From Legionella massiliensis (GTDB lineage Bacteria; Pseudomonadota; Gammaproteobacteria; Legionellales; Legionellaceae): 64,000 nt of DNA. The position numbers and the translations under genes were made by a program. Position 1 is the first letter of the stretch; the number at the start of each line of letters is the position of its first letter. The notes under the pieces were generated by a model. That model ran no database searches and had not been told where the DNA came from. It saw only the letters and a program-made list of their open reading frames with translations. Shown in pieces: positions 1 through 9,767 of this stretch. Location of the stretch: positions 496,001 through 560,000 of the forward strand of contig NZ_CCVW01000004.1 in NCBI RefSeq assembly GCF_000756815.1, given 5' to 3'.

Positions 1-1642
1 ATATGCCCATACCCAGATGCAGAATGTCTTTGGTATTAATATGGTTGCGCTGGTCGATGGCCAGCCTCGTACCCTAAACCTCAAGGAAATTCTTGATTGT
101 TTCATTAAGCATCGACGTGAAGTTGTTACCCGACGTACTATTTTTGAATTGAAGAAAGCACGTAATCGCGCCCATCTATTGGAGGGCTTAGGTATTGCTT
201 TAGCCAATATTGATGAAATGATTGAGCTCATCAAGCAATCTGCAACACCGCAGGATGCAAAGGATGGCTTGCTGGCACGGCTATGGCAAGCAGGAATGGT
301 TGCTAGCATGCTAAAGAACGCTGGAAGCGATGCCTGCCGTCCCGATGATTTATCGGCTGAGTTTGGCCTGACTGATGAGGGTTACCGGCTTTCACCTAAT
401 CAGGCTCAGGCTATTCTCGAATTAAGGCTCCATCGTTTAACCGCTCTTGAGCAAGACAAGATTATTTCTGAGTTTGAAGAGTTGTTGGGTGTTATTAAAG
501 AATTACTTGAAATTCTTGCGTCGCCAGAACGTTTGATGCAAGTGATACACGATGAATTCGTTGAAGTTAAAGCTCAATTTGGTGATGCTCGTAGAACAGA
601 AATAACTGCATCTCAGGAAGACCTGACTATAGAAGATCTGATTACTGAAGAAGATGTTGTGGTTACTCTATCGCATCAAGGCTATGTGAAATATCAACCG
701 ATTTCTGCTTATCAGGCACAACGCCGTGGTGGTAAAGGAAAGTCTGCAACAAACGTGAAGGACGAAGATTTTATTGAGCGCCTGGTTATCGCAAATACCC
801 ATGATACACTGCTCTGCTTCTCTAACCACGGTAAGCTCTATTGGCTTAAGGCTTATCAACTCCCCTTAGCTAGTCGTATTTCTCGTGGTAAACCTATTGT
901 TAATATATTACCTCTTGCAGCTGATGAAGCGATAAACGCAATGTTACCGGTACGTGAGTTTAATGAAAATTACTTCGTCTTTATGGCGACTAAGCGTGGA
1001 ACCGTGAAAAAAGTATCTTTAGAAGCCTTTAGCCGTCCGCGTTCAACAGGAATTATCGCTGTTGATTTAGACGACGATGACCGCTTAGTGGGTGTTGATA
1101 TTACCGATGGTTCCAAAGATATTATGCTGTTTACTGATGCGGGTAAGGTTATTCGCTTTGACGAAAATCTGGTAAGGCCGATGGGTAGAACCGCCCGTGG
1201 TGTCCGTGGTATCAAAATGGCTGCAGGTCAATCAGTCATATCACTGGTAGTTGCGCAATCGAGTGGCACAATTCTTACTGCAACAGAAAATGGCTATGGA
1301 AAACGTACAGATGTTGAAGAGTATCGCGTATCTGGCCGTGGTGGTCAGGGGGTAATTTCTATCCAGGTTACTGAACGTAATGGCAAGGTGGTGCGAGCAC
1401 TTCAGGTTACTGACACCGATGAGGCCATGTTAATTACTGACAAAGGAACCTTGGTTCGTTTCAGAGTTGGTGAGCTATCGATTATAGGTCGTAATACTCA
1501 GGGTGTTCGCTTGATCAATGTTGCGTCGGGTGAACATGTTGTTGGTATGCAGCGTATCGAAGAGATTGCTGGCGCTGATGAGTTGGAAGACATAGAGGAT
1601 AACGACGAAGAAGGTCAGTTGGAAGACGAACAAAATGACTAG
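1..1642 (+). CDS. gyrA: DNA gyrase subunit A, C-terminal part (5' truncated by window)
   Basis: GyrA is the breakage-reunion subunit of gyrase, which introduces negative supercoils using ATP hydrolysed by GyrB. The reading frame is open from the first bases, so the start lies outside the window; the visible residues begin [17 protein letters not shown], the central part of the protein. The tower/coiled-coil region follows, then the C-terminal beta-pinwheel, which starts with the GyrA box QRRGGKG (about bases 718-738). That heptapeptide is the wrapping motif that separates gyrase GyrA from ParC. The protein ends in an acidic tail rich in Asp and Glu. The last 8 bp overlap serC, so the two are probably cotranscribed. 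The catalytic Tyr and quinolone-resistance region are not in this window. Confidence 0.97.
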   Translation, partial: YAHTQMQNVFGINMVALVDGQPRTLNLKEILDCFIKHRREVVTRRTIFELKKARNRAHLLEGLGIALANIDEMIELIKQSATPQDAKDGLLARLWQAGMVASMLKNAGSDACRPDDLSAEFGLTDEGYRLSPNQAQAILELRLHRLTALEQDKIISEFEELLGVIKELLEILASPERLMQVIHDEFVEVKAQFGDARRTEITASQEDLTIEDLITEEDVVVTLSHQGYVKYQPISAYQAQRRGGKGKSATNVKDEDFIERLVIANTHDTLLCFSNHGKLYWLKAYQLPLASRISRGKPIVNILPLAADEAINAMLPVREFNENYFVFMATKRGTVKKVSLEAFSRPRSTGIIAVDLDDDDRLVGVDITDGSKDIMLFTDAGKVIRFDENLVRPMGRTARGVRGIKMAAGQSVISLVVAQSSGTILTATENGYGKRTDVEEYRVSGRGGQGVISIQVTERNGKVVRALQVTDTDEAMLITDKGTLVRFRVGELSIIGRNTQGVRLINVASGEHVVGMQRIEEIAGADELEDIEDNDEEGQLEDEQND

Positions 1643-2723
1643 AGGGTATAATTTTGGTGCTGGCCCCTCAATGTTGCCAGAGTCGATTTTAAGAGAGGTA
1701 CAAGAAGAGCTGCTGGATTGGCAGAATCTGGGTATGTCAGTCATGGAAATTGGCCATCGTACTCCGGCCTTTACCGAACTAATGAATGAGACCGAACAAA
1801 GCTTCCGTGAGCTTTTGGCTGTTCCAGATGATTATCATGTCCTTTTTCTAACAGGGGTTGCCCGTGCGCAATTTGCGTCTATCCCAATGAATTTACTGGG
1901 TCTAGGGGAAAAGGCTGGATATCTGGTAACAGGCATGTGGTCTTATTTGGCTTATCAAGAGGCTTATAAGCTCAAAGAAGCTTATTGTGTGGCTAATGGC
2001 GAAGGCTCAGGCTTCACGACTATCCCTGCGGTTGATCAATGGCAGATTAAAGAGAATACAAAATACCTGTACTTTACTCCTAATGAAACGGTAAATGGTA
2101 TCCGCGTCGCAAACTTGCCTCAGACAGACGGGATACCCCTAGTTGCGGATATGACTTCCTGCTTATTGAGTGAACCGATCAATGTAAAAGATTATGGGCT
2201 AATTTTCGCCGGCGCCCAGAAAAATATAGCTAATGCGGGTCTGACTCTTGTTATTGTTAGTGATGAATTAATCAAATCAATCTCTGATGACAAACTTCCT
2301 ACTATGATCGATTATCGGACCCACAGTTCGACAAAATCAACCTATGCAACCTTACCTACTTTTAACTGCTACCTAGCTGGAAAAATGTTTAATTGGATTA
2401 AACAGCAGGGTGGTGTAGAGGCCTTGTATGGAATTAATTGTCAAAAAGCACAGAAAGTCTACAATTGCATTGATGACTCAAATTTTTACCATTGTCGAGT
2501 AGCTAAGGAAGCTCGTTCATTGGTCAATGTTTGTTTTACTCTCGATGATCCCATGCTTGAGGATGCCTTTCTCGAAGGAGCTAAGGCTCGTGGATTGCTG
2601 GCACTAAAAGGCCATCGTGCAGTTGGTGGATTAAGGGCAAGTATGTATAACTCAATGCCGATGGAGGGTGTTGATTGCTTGGTTGAATTTATGAATGATT
2701 TTGCAAAGGAACATAAAGAATGA
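1635..2723 (+). CDS. serC: Phosphoserine aminotransferase
   Basis: SerC is a class V PLP aminotransferase that makes 3-phosphoserine from 3-phosphohydroxypyruvate and glutamate; it also serves pyridoxal phosphate synthesis. It is cytoplasmic. The 362 residues match the family length. The N-terminus [14 protein letters not shown] is diagnostic, and the PLP-binding lysine is in [22 protein letters not shown] near the C-terminus contributes phosphate-binding residues. The ATG lies inside the gyrA stop region (8-bp overlap), and the stop overlaps the aroA start as ATGA, so gyrA-serC-aroA-cmk looks translationally coupled. The serC-aroA pairing is common in gammaproteobacteria. Confidence 0.97.
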   Translation: MTRGYNFGAGPSMLPESILREVQEELLDWQNLGMSVMEIGHRTPAFTELMNETEQSFRELLAVPDDYHVLFLTGVARAQFASIPMNLLGLGEKAGYLVTGMWSYLAYQEAYKLKEAYCVANGEGSGFTTIPAVDQWQIKENTKYLYFTPNETVNGIRVANLPQTDGIPLVADMTSCLLSEPINVKDYGLIFAGAQKNIANAGLTLVIVSDELIKSISDDKLPTMIDYRTHSSTKSTYATLPTFNCYLAGKMFNWIKQQGGVEALYGINCQKAQKVYNCIDDSNFYHCRVAKEARSLVNVCFTLDDPMLEDAFLEGAKARGLLALKGHRAVGGLRASMYNSMPMEGVDCLVEFMNDFAKEHKE

Positions 2724-4033
2724 GTCTGGATTTTGAAAGTAGCCCTGTAAATGCTTTGCGCGGTGAAATTACTGTGCCAGGCGATAAATCAATCTCTCAC
2801 AGGGCGATTATTTTAGGGGCTATTGCAAAAGGAACCACAACCGTAAGCGGTTTTTTGGATGGCGAAGATTGCCTTGCAACTCTAAAAGCCTTCCAAGCAA
2901 TGGGTGTGAAGATAGAAGGGCCTGTGAACCAGAAAGTGGTTATTCACGGTGTTGGCAAATATGGTTTAACTAAGCCGAAAGAGGTCCTTGATTGTGGTAA
3001 TTCTGGGACATCTATGCGTTTGCTCGCTGGACTTTTAGCTGCTCAATCCTTTGACTCTGAGCTAAACGGCGATCAAAGCTTGCAAAAACGTCCAATGGAA
3101 AGAGTTAGTAGACCATTGATGCAGATGGGGGCAGAAATAATGACGACAGATGGTCGTCCTCCCCTAACTATTCGCGGCGGCCATACGCTACATGGGATTA
3201 GCTATGAAATGCCTGAGGCAAGTGCCCAGGTTAAGTCTTGCCTTTTGCTTGCCGGCCTTTATGCACAAGGTGAAACGAAAATAATAGAGCCGGGTTTAAC
3301 GCGCGATCATAGCGAACGAATGCTCACAACCTTTTCCTATCCAATCCAGAAAGCTGAAAATACAATTATTATTAATTCAGAAGATGAATGTATAGCTACA
3401 GATATTATTGTGCCAGGAGATATCTCTTCCGCGGCTTTTTTCATCGTAGCAGCAACACTTATTCCTGAGTCAGAGATCTTAATCAAAAATGTAGGGATTA
3501 ACCCCACAAGAACAGGGGTAATCCAGATTTTGTTGCAAATGGGGGCAGATATCAGCCTGAATAATAAGCGTCTCTGTGGAGAAGAGCTGGTCGCTGATAT
3601 TTTAGTTAGACATGCACCGCTAGAGGGGATAGATATTCCAACTGCGCTGGTGCCTATAGCTATTGATGAATTCCCTATTATTTTTATTGCAGCAGCCTGT
3701 GCCAAGGGACAGACCTTACTTCATGGTGCTCGCGAATTGCGTTGCAAAGAGTCTGATCGAATTGGTGTTATGGTTGAGGGGCTGCAGCGTTTAGGAGTAG
3801 AGGCACAGGCCTTTGAAGATGGTTTATATATTAATGGTGGAAAATTGAGGGGCGGAGAAGTAAACAGCCATCATGATCATCGTATTGCGATGTCCTTTGC
3901 TATAGCTGGTGCTGTAGCCAAAGAGTCAGTTGTTATCAAAGATTGCGTCAATGTGGCAACTTCATTTCCAACTTTTGTAGAAACAGCCAAGCAAGTTCAG
4001 TTGGCTATTAAGGAAATTAAAAATGAAGTCTGA
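2720..4033 (+). CDS. aroA: 3-phosphoshikimate 1-carboxyvinyltransferase (EPSP synthase)
   Basis: AroA transfers enolpyruvate from PEP to shikimate-3-phosphate, the sixth step of the chorismate pathway. At 437 aa it has the normal length. Family motifs seen are PGDKSISHRA at the N-terminus, LDCGNSGTSMRLLAG (phosphate and PEP site), DGRPPLTIRGG, the RDHSERML segment, ELRCKESDRI and DHRIAMSFA near the end. It starts in an ATGA overlap with serC, and its last 11 bp overlap cmk. Spacing in the first motif looks like the bacterial non-Escherichia (class II-like) subtype, but I cannot settle the class without alignment. Confidence 0.97.
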   Translation: MSLDFESSPVNALRGEITVPGDKSISHRAIILGAIAKGTTTVSGFLDGEDCLATLKAFQAMGVKIEGPVNQKVVIHGVGKYGLTKPKEVLDCGNSGTSMRLLAGLLAAQSFDSELNGDQSLQKRPMERVSRPLMQMGAEIMTTDGRPPLTIRGGHTLHGISYEMPEASAQVKSCLLLAGLYAQGETKIIEPGLTRDHSERMLTTFSYPIQKAENTIIINSEDECIATDIIVPGDISSAAFFIVAATLIPESEILIKNVGINPTRTGVIQILLQMGADISLNNKRLCGEELVADILVRHAPLEGIDIPTALVPIAIDEFPIIFIAAACAKGQTLLHGARELRCKESDRIGVMVEGLQRLGVEAQAFEDGLYINGGKLRGGEVNSHHDHRIAMSFAIAGAVAKESVVIKDCVNVATSFPTFVETAKQVQLAIKEIKNEV

Positions 4034-4715
4034 TAGAAACGTACCGGTCATTACAATAGATGGCCCAAGCGGTACTGGCAAGGGAACAATCTGTCATATG
4101 CTGGCAAATCATTTAGATTGGCATGTATTGGACAGTGGTTGTTTATACCGAGTTCTTGCCTACGCAGCAAGAAGGGCTGCTGTGGATTTTGGCAATACAT
4201 CAACTCTCGTTGAGCTTGCACATTCGCTTGAACTTCGTTTTGAAACAGATCCGCATCAACAAAGTAAGGTAATGTTGGAAGGAACTAACGTATTTGATGA
4301 AATTCGATCTGAGCTTTGTGGGCAGGATGCATCAAGAATTGCAGTTATCCCTGAGGTTAGAGAAGCATTACTTGCACGGCAGCGCGCTTTTGCGATGCCT
4401 CCTGGCTTAGTGACTGATGGTCGAGATATGGGCACTGTTGTCTTTCCTGAAGCAGTTTTAAAGGTTTTTTTATATGCTTCACCGGAAGAAAGAGCATCGA
4501 GACGCTATTTTCAGTTGAAAGAAAAAGGAATTGATGCTAGCCTCGCCGAAGTTGTGGATGAGCTGGCTAAACGTGATGCAAGAGACACAGAACGTTTACA
4601 TGCGCCATTGAAACCAGCAGAGGATGCGGTTTTGATTGACACAACTGGATTAACGATTGTACAGGTGTTCGATAATGTATTAATATTAACTGATGAACGC
4701 TTGTTTAGTCGTTGA
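4023..4715 (+). CDS. cmk: Cytidylate kinase
   Basis: Cmk phosphorylates CMP and dCMP using ATP. The P-loop IDGPSGTGKGTI is close to the N-terminus, and the CMP-binding DGRDMGTVVFPEA and the arginine-rich lid region RASRRYFQLKEKG are present. At 230 aa it has the standard length. The ATG overlaps the end of aroA by 11 bp, and rpsA follows after a 90-bp gap; cmk-rpsA is one of the best conserved gene pairs in proteobacteria. The gap has no obvious terminator, so some rpsA transcripts probably start upstream of or inside cmk, as in Escherichia coli. Confidence 0.97.
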   Translation: MKSDRNVPVITIDGPSGTGKGTICHMLANHLDWHVLDSGCLYRVLAYAARRAAVDFGNTSTLVELAHSLELRFETDPHQQSKVMLEGTNVFDEIRSELCGQDASRIAVIPEVREALLARQRAFAMPPGLVTDGRDMGTVVFPEAVLKVFLYASPEERASRRYFQLKEKGIDASLAEVVDELAKRDARDTERLHAPLKPAEDAVLIDTTGLTIVQVFDNVLILTDERLFSR

Positions 4716-4805
4716 CGTAGAAATCTTGGCTTTAAGCTAAGAGGTTGTTGGGGGGAAGATAAGTGGATCTTAATCTTCCATATTTTTACTAAAGAGTTTA
4801 TTAAC

Positions 4806-6485
4806 ATGTCTGAAAGTTTCAAAGAATTATTTGAGCAAAGTATCATTGGCGCACAGTTTTATCCTGGTGCGATTATCACTGCAAAAGTTATTGGCATCGA
4901 TGATGATTACGTCACCCTGAACGCTGGCTTAAAGTCCGAAGGTATCGTTGCTGTAGAAGAATTCCATGATAAAAATGGTGAGTTGGAAGTTCAATTGGGT
5001 GATACAGTTGAAGTTGCTCTCGACTCGGTTGAAGATGGCTACGGCGAAACCTTGTTATCAAGAGAAAAAGCTAAACGCCAAGAAGCATGGCGTAAGCTGT
5101 CTAAATCCCATGAAAACAACGAGACGGTCACTGGTCTTATTTCTGGTAAAGTCAAAGGTGGTTTCACAGTCGAAATCGGCACAATTCGTGCGTTCTTGCC
5201 TGGTTCTTTGGTTGACGTCAGACCTGTTCGCGACCCATCCTACCTTGAAGGTAAAGAGCTTGAGTTCAAAGTTATTAAAATGGATCTCAAGAGAAACAAT
5301 ATCGTTGTTTCACGTCGTGCTGTTGTTGAAGAAGAAAGCAGTGCTGACAGACAAGCCTTACTTGATTCCTTACATGATGGACAAGTTCTCAACGGTATAG
5401 TTAAGAATCTGACAGATTACGGTGCCTTTATTGATTTAGGCGGCATCGATGGCTTACTCCATATTACTGATATTTCCTGGAAACGTGTTAAACATCCAAG
5501 CGAATTGTTAACAGTCGGTCAAGATGTTCGTGTTAAAGTGTTGAGCTTTGATAGCGAGCGTAACCGTGTTTCTCTAGGTATGAAACAATTAGGCAACGAT
5601 CCGTGGGTTGATCTTGTTGAACGTTACCCTGTCGGTAAAAAGCTACAAGGTAAAGTTACCAATATTACTGACTATGGTTGCTTCGTTGAGATTGAAGAAG
5701 GCGTTGAAGGCTTAGTCCATATGTCTGAAATGGATTGGACTAACAAGAACGTACATCCAAGCAAAGTCGTCTCAATGGGCGATGTAGTTGACGTAATGGT
5801 TCTTGAGATTGATGAAGAGCGTCGTCGTATTTCCCTGGGTATGAAACAATGTGTTGGCAACCCATGGCACCAATTCTCACAATCTCATAGCAAAGGCCAA
5901 AAGGTTAACGGAAAAATCCGCTCTATTACAGATTTCGGAATTTTCATTGGCTTAGATGGTGAAATTGACGGTTTGGTTCACTTGTCTGATATTTCCTGGA
6001 ATGTTCCTGGAGAAGAAGCAGTTAAACAATTCAAGAAAGGTCAAGAATTGGAAGCTGTTATCCTGGCAATTGATGCTGAACGTGAAAGAATCTCTTTGGG
6101 TCTTAAACAACTCGAAGGCGATACCTTCACCTCTTACACTGAGGAATTTACCAAAGGTGCAATCGTCAAAGGTAAGGTAACTGCAGTAGATGCTAAATCT
6201 GTAACTGTTGACCTGGCTCCTGACGTTGTTGGTACTATTCGTGCTAGTGAAATCTCTGAAGACAGAGTTGATGATGCCACTAACTTCTTTAAAGAAGGTG
6301 ACGAAGTCGAAGCTAAGATTATCAATGTTGATAAGAAGAATCGTACTGTTGCACTTTCTGTTAAAGCTAAAGATGCGCAAGATCAAGCTGAAGCGATTAA
6401 GAAGTATTCACGTAGTGGAGAAGTTGCTTCAACAACCTTAGGTGATCTGCTTAAAGAGAAAATGGCAAACAAAGAGGGTGAGTAA
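4806..6485 (+). CDS. rpsA: 30S ribosomal protein S1
   Basis: S1 binds mRNA and brings it to the 30S subunit. The 559 residues contain six S1 (OB-fold) repeats at roughly 20-86, 104-170, 190-260, 275-345, 362-432 and 449-518. The repeats are visible as recurring segments such as [35 protein letters not shown] and [18 protein letters not shown], each ending in [12 protein letters not shown] strands. The start has only a weak Shine-Dalgarno (AAAGAG). This fits S1 genes, which often initiate without a strong SD and are autoregulated in Escherichia coli. A strong intrinsic terminator follows 17 bp after the stop. Confidence 0.98.
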   Translation: MSESFKELFEQSIIGAQFYPGAIITAKVIGIDDDYVTLNAGLKSEGIVAVEEFHDKNGELEVQLGDTVEVALDSVEDGYGETLLSREKAKRQEAWRKLSKSHENNETVTGLISGKVKGGFTVEIGTIRAFLPGSLVDVRPVRDPSYLEGKELEFKVIKMDLKRNNIVVSRRAVVEEESSADRQALLDSLHDGQVLNGIVKNLTDYGAFIDLGGIDGLLHITDISWKRVKHPSELLTVGQDVRVKVLSFDSERNRVSLGMKQLGNDPWVDLVERYPVGKKLQGKVTNITDYGCFVEIEEGVEGLVHMSEMDWTNKNVHPSKVVSMGDVVDVMVLEIDEERRRISLGMKQCVGNPWHQFSQSHSKGQKVNGKIRSITDFGIFIGLDGEIDGLVHLSDISWNVPGEEAVKQFKKGQELEAVILAIDAERERISLGLKQLEGDTFTSYTEEFTKGAIVKGKVTAVDAKSVTVDLAPDVVGTIRASEISEDRVDDATNFFKEGDEVEAKIINVDKKNRTVALSVKAKDAQDQAEAIKKYSRSGEVASTTLGDLLKEKMANKEGE

Positions 6486-6502
6486 TCCCTTCTAGCTGAT
6501 AG

Positions 6503-6531
6503 AAAAGCGTAGGTAACTACGCTTTTTTTTT
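6503..6531 (+). terminator. Rho-independent terminator of rpsA
   Basis: A 10-bp perfect stem (AAAAGCGTAG paired with CTACGCTTTT) with a GTAA tetraloop runs straight into a stretch of nine T residues. It lies 17 bp after the rpsA stop codon and closes the gyrA-serC-aroA-cmk-rpsA cluster. Confidence 0.93.
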
Positions 6532-6590
6532 GTTTTATTTCCTGTAAGGGGAATAAGTCTGCGCTCACTGCCATTGAGTTAAGGAAGGTT

Positions 6591-6677
6591 TTGTCATTCC
6601 CGCGAAGGCGGGAAACTATTTCTAGCTAAGCACAGTGCCAATGTAGAGATGGTTTCCCGCCTTCGCGGGAATGACAA
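6591..6677. repeat. Palindromic repeat, CATTCCCGCGAAGGCGGG family
   Basis: Two perfect 24-bp inverted arms (6591-6614 and 6654-6677), each containing CATTCCCGCGAAGGCGGG, enclose a 39-bp loop. A diverged copy is at about 48803-48885. A right-half copy with similar loop sequence is at about 41826-41876. Structure and spread suggest a REP-like or MITE-like hairpin. The motif CACTGCCATTGAGTTAAGG just upstream (6566-6584) recurs next to other repeats in this window. Confidence 0.85.
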
Positions 6678-6745
6678 ATGCCCTTAAATTAATGACAGAG
6701 AGGTCTGCGCTGTTCCCTGAGCAGGTGCTATTGTGTGGATTGAAT

Positions 6746-6825
6746 GTAGCCTGGATGCAACGAAGCGAAATCCGGAAGCAGTGTGGTATGACTTCCCGGA
6801 TTTCGCTTCGCTGCATCCAGGCTAC
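6746..6825. repeat. Palindromic repeat, GTAGCCTGGATGCA family, copy 1
   Basis: An 80-bp near-perfect palindrome starts GTAGCCTGGATGCAACGAAG and ends with the complementary sequence CTGCATCCAGGCTAC. Further copies are at 10461-10538 and 38051-38128. All three lie in intergenic DNA next to housekeeping genes. Confidence 0.88.
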
Positions 6826-6871
6826 GCACTAATAGGGTAGCCCTGATATCCAGAGCTTTGAATCAGTACTT

Positions 6872-6979
6872 CTCATCCGCCCTTCGGGCACCTTCTCCCC
6901 ATGTTTGGGGGGAGGGAATATAGTGGGACTGATTGTCCCTTTTCCCTAAAAGGGAGAAGGTGCCCGAAGGGCGGATGAG
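6872..6979. repeat. Palindromic repeat, CTCATCCGCCCTTCGGGC family, copy 1
   Basis: A 108-bp inverted repeat has arms containing CATCCGCCCTTCGGGCACC and the complementary GGTGCCCGAAGGGCGGATG. Together with the two preceding elements it fills the gene-free stretch between rpsA and lapA. Short relatives occur at 15798-15822 and 52496-52545. I see no gene in 6532-7040; proteobacteria such as Pseudomonas often have ihfB at this point after rpsA. Confidence 0.85.
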
Positions 6980-7040
6980 GGTGCTTAAACCTAGTTCATT
7001 TCAGGGAATAAAGGATAATTAAAGCTTATAGGTGGATACC

Positions 7041-7331
7041 ATGCGTTTAGTCATGTTGTTAGTTTATTTAATATTAATCTTATTAGGTGTGAGTTTTGCG
7101 GCCTTAAATGCATCTTCAGTAGCGGTTAATTTTTATTTTAAAACGGTGAGTATGCCTATTTCAGTTCTAATGACAATTATGCTTGGAGTTGGTCTATTAG
7201 TAGGGTTTTTATTATTCTTATACCGGTATTGGCGATTAAAAGTTGATTATTTAAAACTCAAAAATCAACTAAAACTCACAGAAAAAGAAATAAAAAACCT
7301 GAGGGCTATACCATTAAAAGATCAACATTAA
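7041..7331 (+). CDS. lapA: LapA-domain inner-membrane protein (DUF1049)
   Basis: LapA works with LapB in controlling lipopolysaccharide synthesis at the inner membrane by regulating LpxC turnover. The protein is 96 aa with two hydrophobic segments (about residues 2-20 and 37-60) and a basic, charged C-terminal helix, the standard LapA/YciS layout. I chose ATG 7041, which has AGGTGG 5 nt upstream; an in-frame GTG at 7032 lacks a good ribosome site. It lies 64 bp upstream of lapB, the conserved partner. It follows a repeat block rather than ihfB. Confidence 0.85.
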   Translation: MRLVMLLVYLILILLGVSFAALNASSVAVNFYFKTVSMPISVLMTIMLGVGLLVGFLLFLYRYWRLKVDYLKLKNQLKLTEKEIKNLRAIPLKDQH

Positions 7332-7395
7332 CAGAATTGACCTGGATTAATTCAGAACTTATTATGATGCGGTTATGAAGTAATGGAGAGCTTTA

Positions 7396-8565
7396 ATGAT
7401 TAATTTATGGCCCTTACTCTTACCTGCTGCTGCATGGTCTGGCTGGTGGGTTGCTAGCCGTAATTATTCTGGCAAAGAAAAGCACTTTGATAATCGTTTA
7501 TCACGTGAATACGTAGTCGGTTTAAATTATCTCTTGAATGAACAGCCTGACAAGGCTGTTGATGTCTTTATTAAACTATTGGAAGTTGATAGTGAGACAG
7601 TAGAAACTCATTTGGCTCTGGGTTCTCTCTTTCGTCGTCGAGGCGAGGTCGATAGAGCAATAAGAATTCACCAAAATCTAATTGCAAGACCTCAGTTAAG
7701 TCTAGGGGAGCGTAAAGAAGCGTTGATGGCTCTGGGGCAAGATTATATGAGTGCTGGTGTATTCGATAGGGCTGAACGTATTTTTCTCGAAGTTGTTGAG
7801 ATGGGTGGGAGCCGTGAGGTCTCAAGCCTGCATGGGCTGCTTGCAATCTATCAGCAAGAAAAGGCTTGGGAAAAGGCCTTAGATATCGTTAAAAAGCTTG
7901 AATTATCAGCAGGGCAAAGTATGCATATTCAGGCTGCCCATTATTACTGTGAAATTGCTCATCAGGCACTTAAAAATAATTTATTTGAAAAAGCGCAGAA
8001 TGCAACTAAGCAGGCCCTAATCGTCGATAAAATGTCTGTTCGTGCCTCTTTGATGCAAGCCTCTCTCGATATGCATCAAAAGCGCTTTAAACAAGCCCTA
8101 CGCTCTTTAAGACGTGTTCCTCAGCAAGATCCAGAATTTATTGGAGAAATTATTGAACCTTTGGTCATGTGCTATCGTGAAATCGATGCAATGGACGAAT
8201 GCGTCGAGTTTTTACAACAAACGTTGGAAGAACATCCAAGAGCCTCAACAATATTTGTTATTGCTGAGTTTTTACGACGTGAAAAAGACATGGATGAGGC
8301 TGTAGATTTTGTTGCAGAAAAACTAAGTACCTATCCTTCAATTCGCGGATTAAATCGTTTGATTTTTTGGCATCTTGAAACAGCGCATGGCAAAGTGCGC
8401 GATAAACTACAAATGTTGTATGACATTACATCGAAATTTCTGGATAATAAGCCCATTTATCGCTGCGGACACTGTGGTTTTGGTGGTAAACATTTGCATT
8501 GGCATTGCCCAAGTTGTAAGCAGTGGGGTAGAATGAAGCCCGTTCATGGATTAGAGGGCGATTAG
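7396..8565 (+). CDS. lapB: Lipopolysaccharide assembly protein B (YciM)
   Basis: LapB is an inner-membrane-anchored TPR protein that recruits FtsH to degrade LpxC and so balances LPS and phospholipid synthesis. The 389-aa protein has a short N-terminal membrane anchor (about residues 2-18), then TPR helices through about residue 330. A C-terminal rubredoxin-type zinc knuckle has Cys357, Cys360, Cys371 and Cys374 (CGHCGF and HCPSC). These features and the length match YciM. GGAGAG about 7 nt before the ATG is a good ribosome site. It probably forms an operon with lapA. Confidence 0.95.
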   Translation: MINLWPLLLPAAAWSGWWVASRNYSGKEKHFDNRLSREYVVGLNYLLNEQPDKAVDVFIKLLEVDSETVETHLALGSLFRRRGEVDRAIRIHQNLIARPQLSLGERKEALMALGQDYMSAGVFDRAERIFLEVVEMGGSREVSSLHGLLAIYQQEKAWEKALDIVKKLELSAGQSMHIQAAHYYCEIAHQALKNNLFEKAQNATKQALIVDKMSVRASLMQASLDMHQKRFKQALRSLRRVPQQDPEFIGEIIEPLVMCYREIDAMDECVEFLQQTLEEHPRASTIFVIAEFLRREKDMDEAVDFVAEKLSTYPSIRGLNRLIFWHLETAHGKVRDKLQMLYDITSKFLDNKPIYRCGHCGFGGKHLHWHCPSCKQWGRMKPVHGLEGD

Positions 8566-8654
8566 GTTCGGAAAAGGATAACAACAAAACTTTAATCGAG
8601 CTCTTAGATAAGCTGAAAAATTGCAGCTGAGCGTAACTAAATATTGAGATAATT

Positions 8655-9767
8655 ATGCAATTTATTGATCTTAAAAAGCAGTACAAATTAATTGAAACTG
8701 AGATTTTGCAAAGCATTAAAACTGTATTGGACCATGGCCAATATATTATGGGGCCAGAAATAGCAAAACTTGAAAAACAGCTTGCTGAATTTTTAGGCGT
8801 TAGACATGCAATCGTTAATTCCAGTGGAACAGATGCGATATTGATGGCTTTATTAGCTCTAGACATACAGCCTGGTGATGAAATTATCACAACGCCCTTT
8901 AGTTTCTTTGCCTCAGCAGAAGTTATTGCGCTTTGCCATGCTAAGCCTGTTTTTGTTGATATTGATCCAGTCACCTACAATCTTGATCCGGCAAAAATTG
9001 CAGCAGCAATTACCTCTAAAACAAAAGCTATCATGCCAGTGAGCCTCTATGGCCAGTGTGCTGATATGGCAGCTATTAATCTAATCGCAAAACAACATGG
9101 TTTGCCTGTTATTGAAGATGCGGCGCAAAGTTTTGGTGCCACATATAACGGCAATTATTCTTGTGCCTTGTCAACCATTGGCTGTACCAGCTTTTTCCCT
9201 TCAAAACCTTTAGGGGGATATGGTGATTCAGGTGCTTGTTTTACCGATGACGATATTATTGCTGAGAAGCTGATTGAAATTCGAATCCATGGTCAACATA
9301 GTCGATATAGCCATAGCCGTATCGGAATTAATGGCCGAATGGATACTATCCAAGCTGCAATTCTGATCGAAAAAATGAAGTTATTCCCAGAAGAAATTGC
9401 ACTGCGACAAGAGGTTGCTCAACGTTATGAAGAGTTGCTTGCGGAGCATGTGGTAACGCCGCGTGTAATGAAAGGTAACACGAGTGTTTATGCCCAATAC
9501 ACGATTGAGGTACCTAATCGTGATCAATTCCAGAAGCAAATGCAGACCCTTGGAATTCCTACCGCTGTTCATTATCCAATAGCAATGCACCAACAACAGG
9601 CCTTGGCTTATCTTGGCTATAAATTGGGTGATTTTCCTCATGCTGAGAAGGCATCTAAGCACGTGGTTAGCTTGCCGATGCATCCCTATATGAGCCTTGA
9701 AGAACAACAGCAGGTAGCCACTGCGGTTATAAGTTGTCTTTCAGCCGAATTGGTCGAAGCTCAATGA
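8655..9767 (+). CDS. DegT/DnrJ/EryC1/StrS family sugar aminotransferase
   Basis: This family consists of PLP enzymes that transaminate nucleotide-activated keto-sugars during LPS, capsule or glycan synthesis. The 370-aa protein shows the family N-terminus FIDLKKQYKLIE, the substrate motif NSSGTDAILMAL, the cofactor aspartate in EDAAQSFGA and the PLP lysine Lys184 in FFPSKPLGGYGDSG. The exact sugar cannot be told from sequence; relatives include WecE, PseC and perosamine synthases. It lies between lapB and pyrF, and its stop overlaps pyrF as ATGA, so the two are translationally coupled. The lapB neighbourhood is consistent with a cell-surface polysaccharide role. Confidence 0.9.
   Translation: MQFIDLKKQYKLIETEILQSIKTVLDHGQYIMGPEIAKLEKQLAEFLGVRHAIVNSSGTDAILMALLALDIQPGDEIITTPFSFFASAEVIALCHAKPVFVDIDPVTYNLDPAKIAAAITSKTKAIMPVSLYGQCADMAAINLIAKQHGLPVIEDAAQSFGATYNGNYSCALSTIGCTSFFPSKPLGGYGDSGACFTDDDIIAEKLIEIRIHGQHSRYSHSRIGINGRMDTIQAAILIEKMKLFPEEIALRQEVAQRYEELLAEHVVTPRVMKGNTSVYAQYTIEVPNRDQFQKQMQTLGIPTAVHYPIAMHQQQALAYLGYKLGDFPHAEKASKHVVSLPMHPYMSLEEQQQVATAVISCLSAELVEAQ

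Noticed and set aside
4966-6441. Additional frames inside rpsA and other strong genes
   Set aside because: They are shadows with no family resemblance, on top of clearly conserved coding sequences.
7032-7040. GTG 7032 as lapA start
   Set aside because: It lacks a ribosome site, while ATG 7041 has AGGTGG at the right distance.
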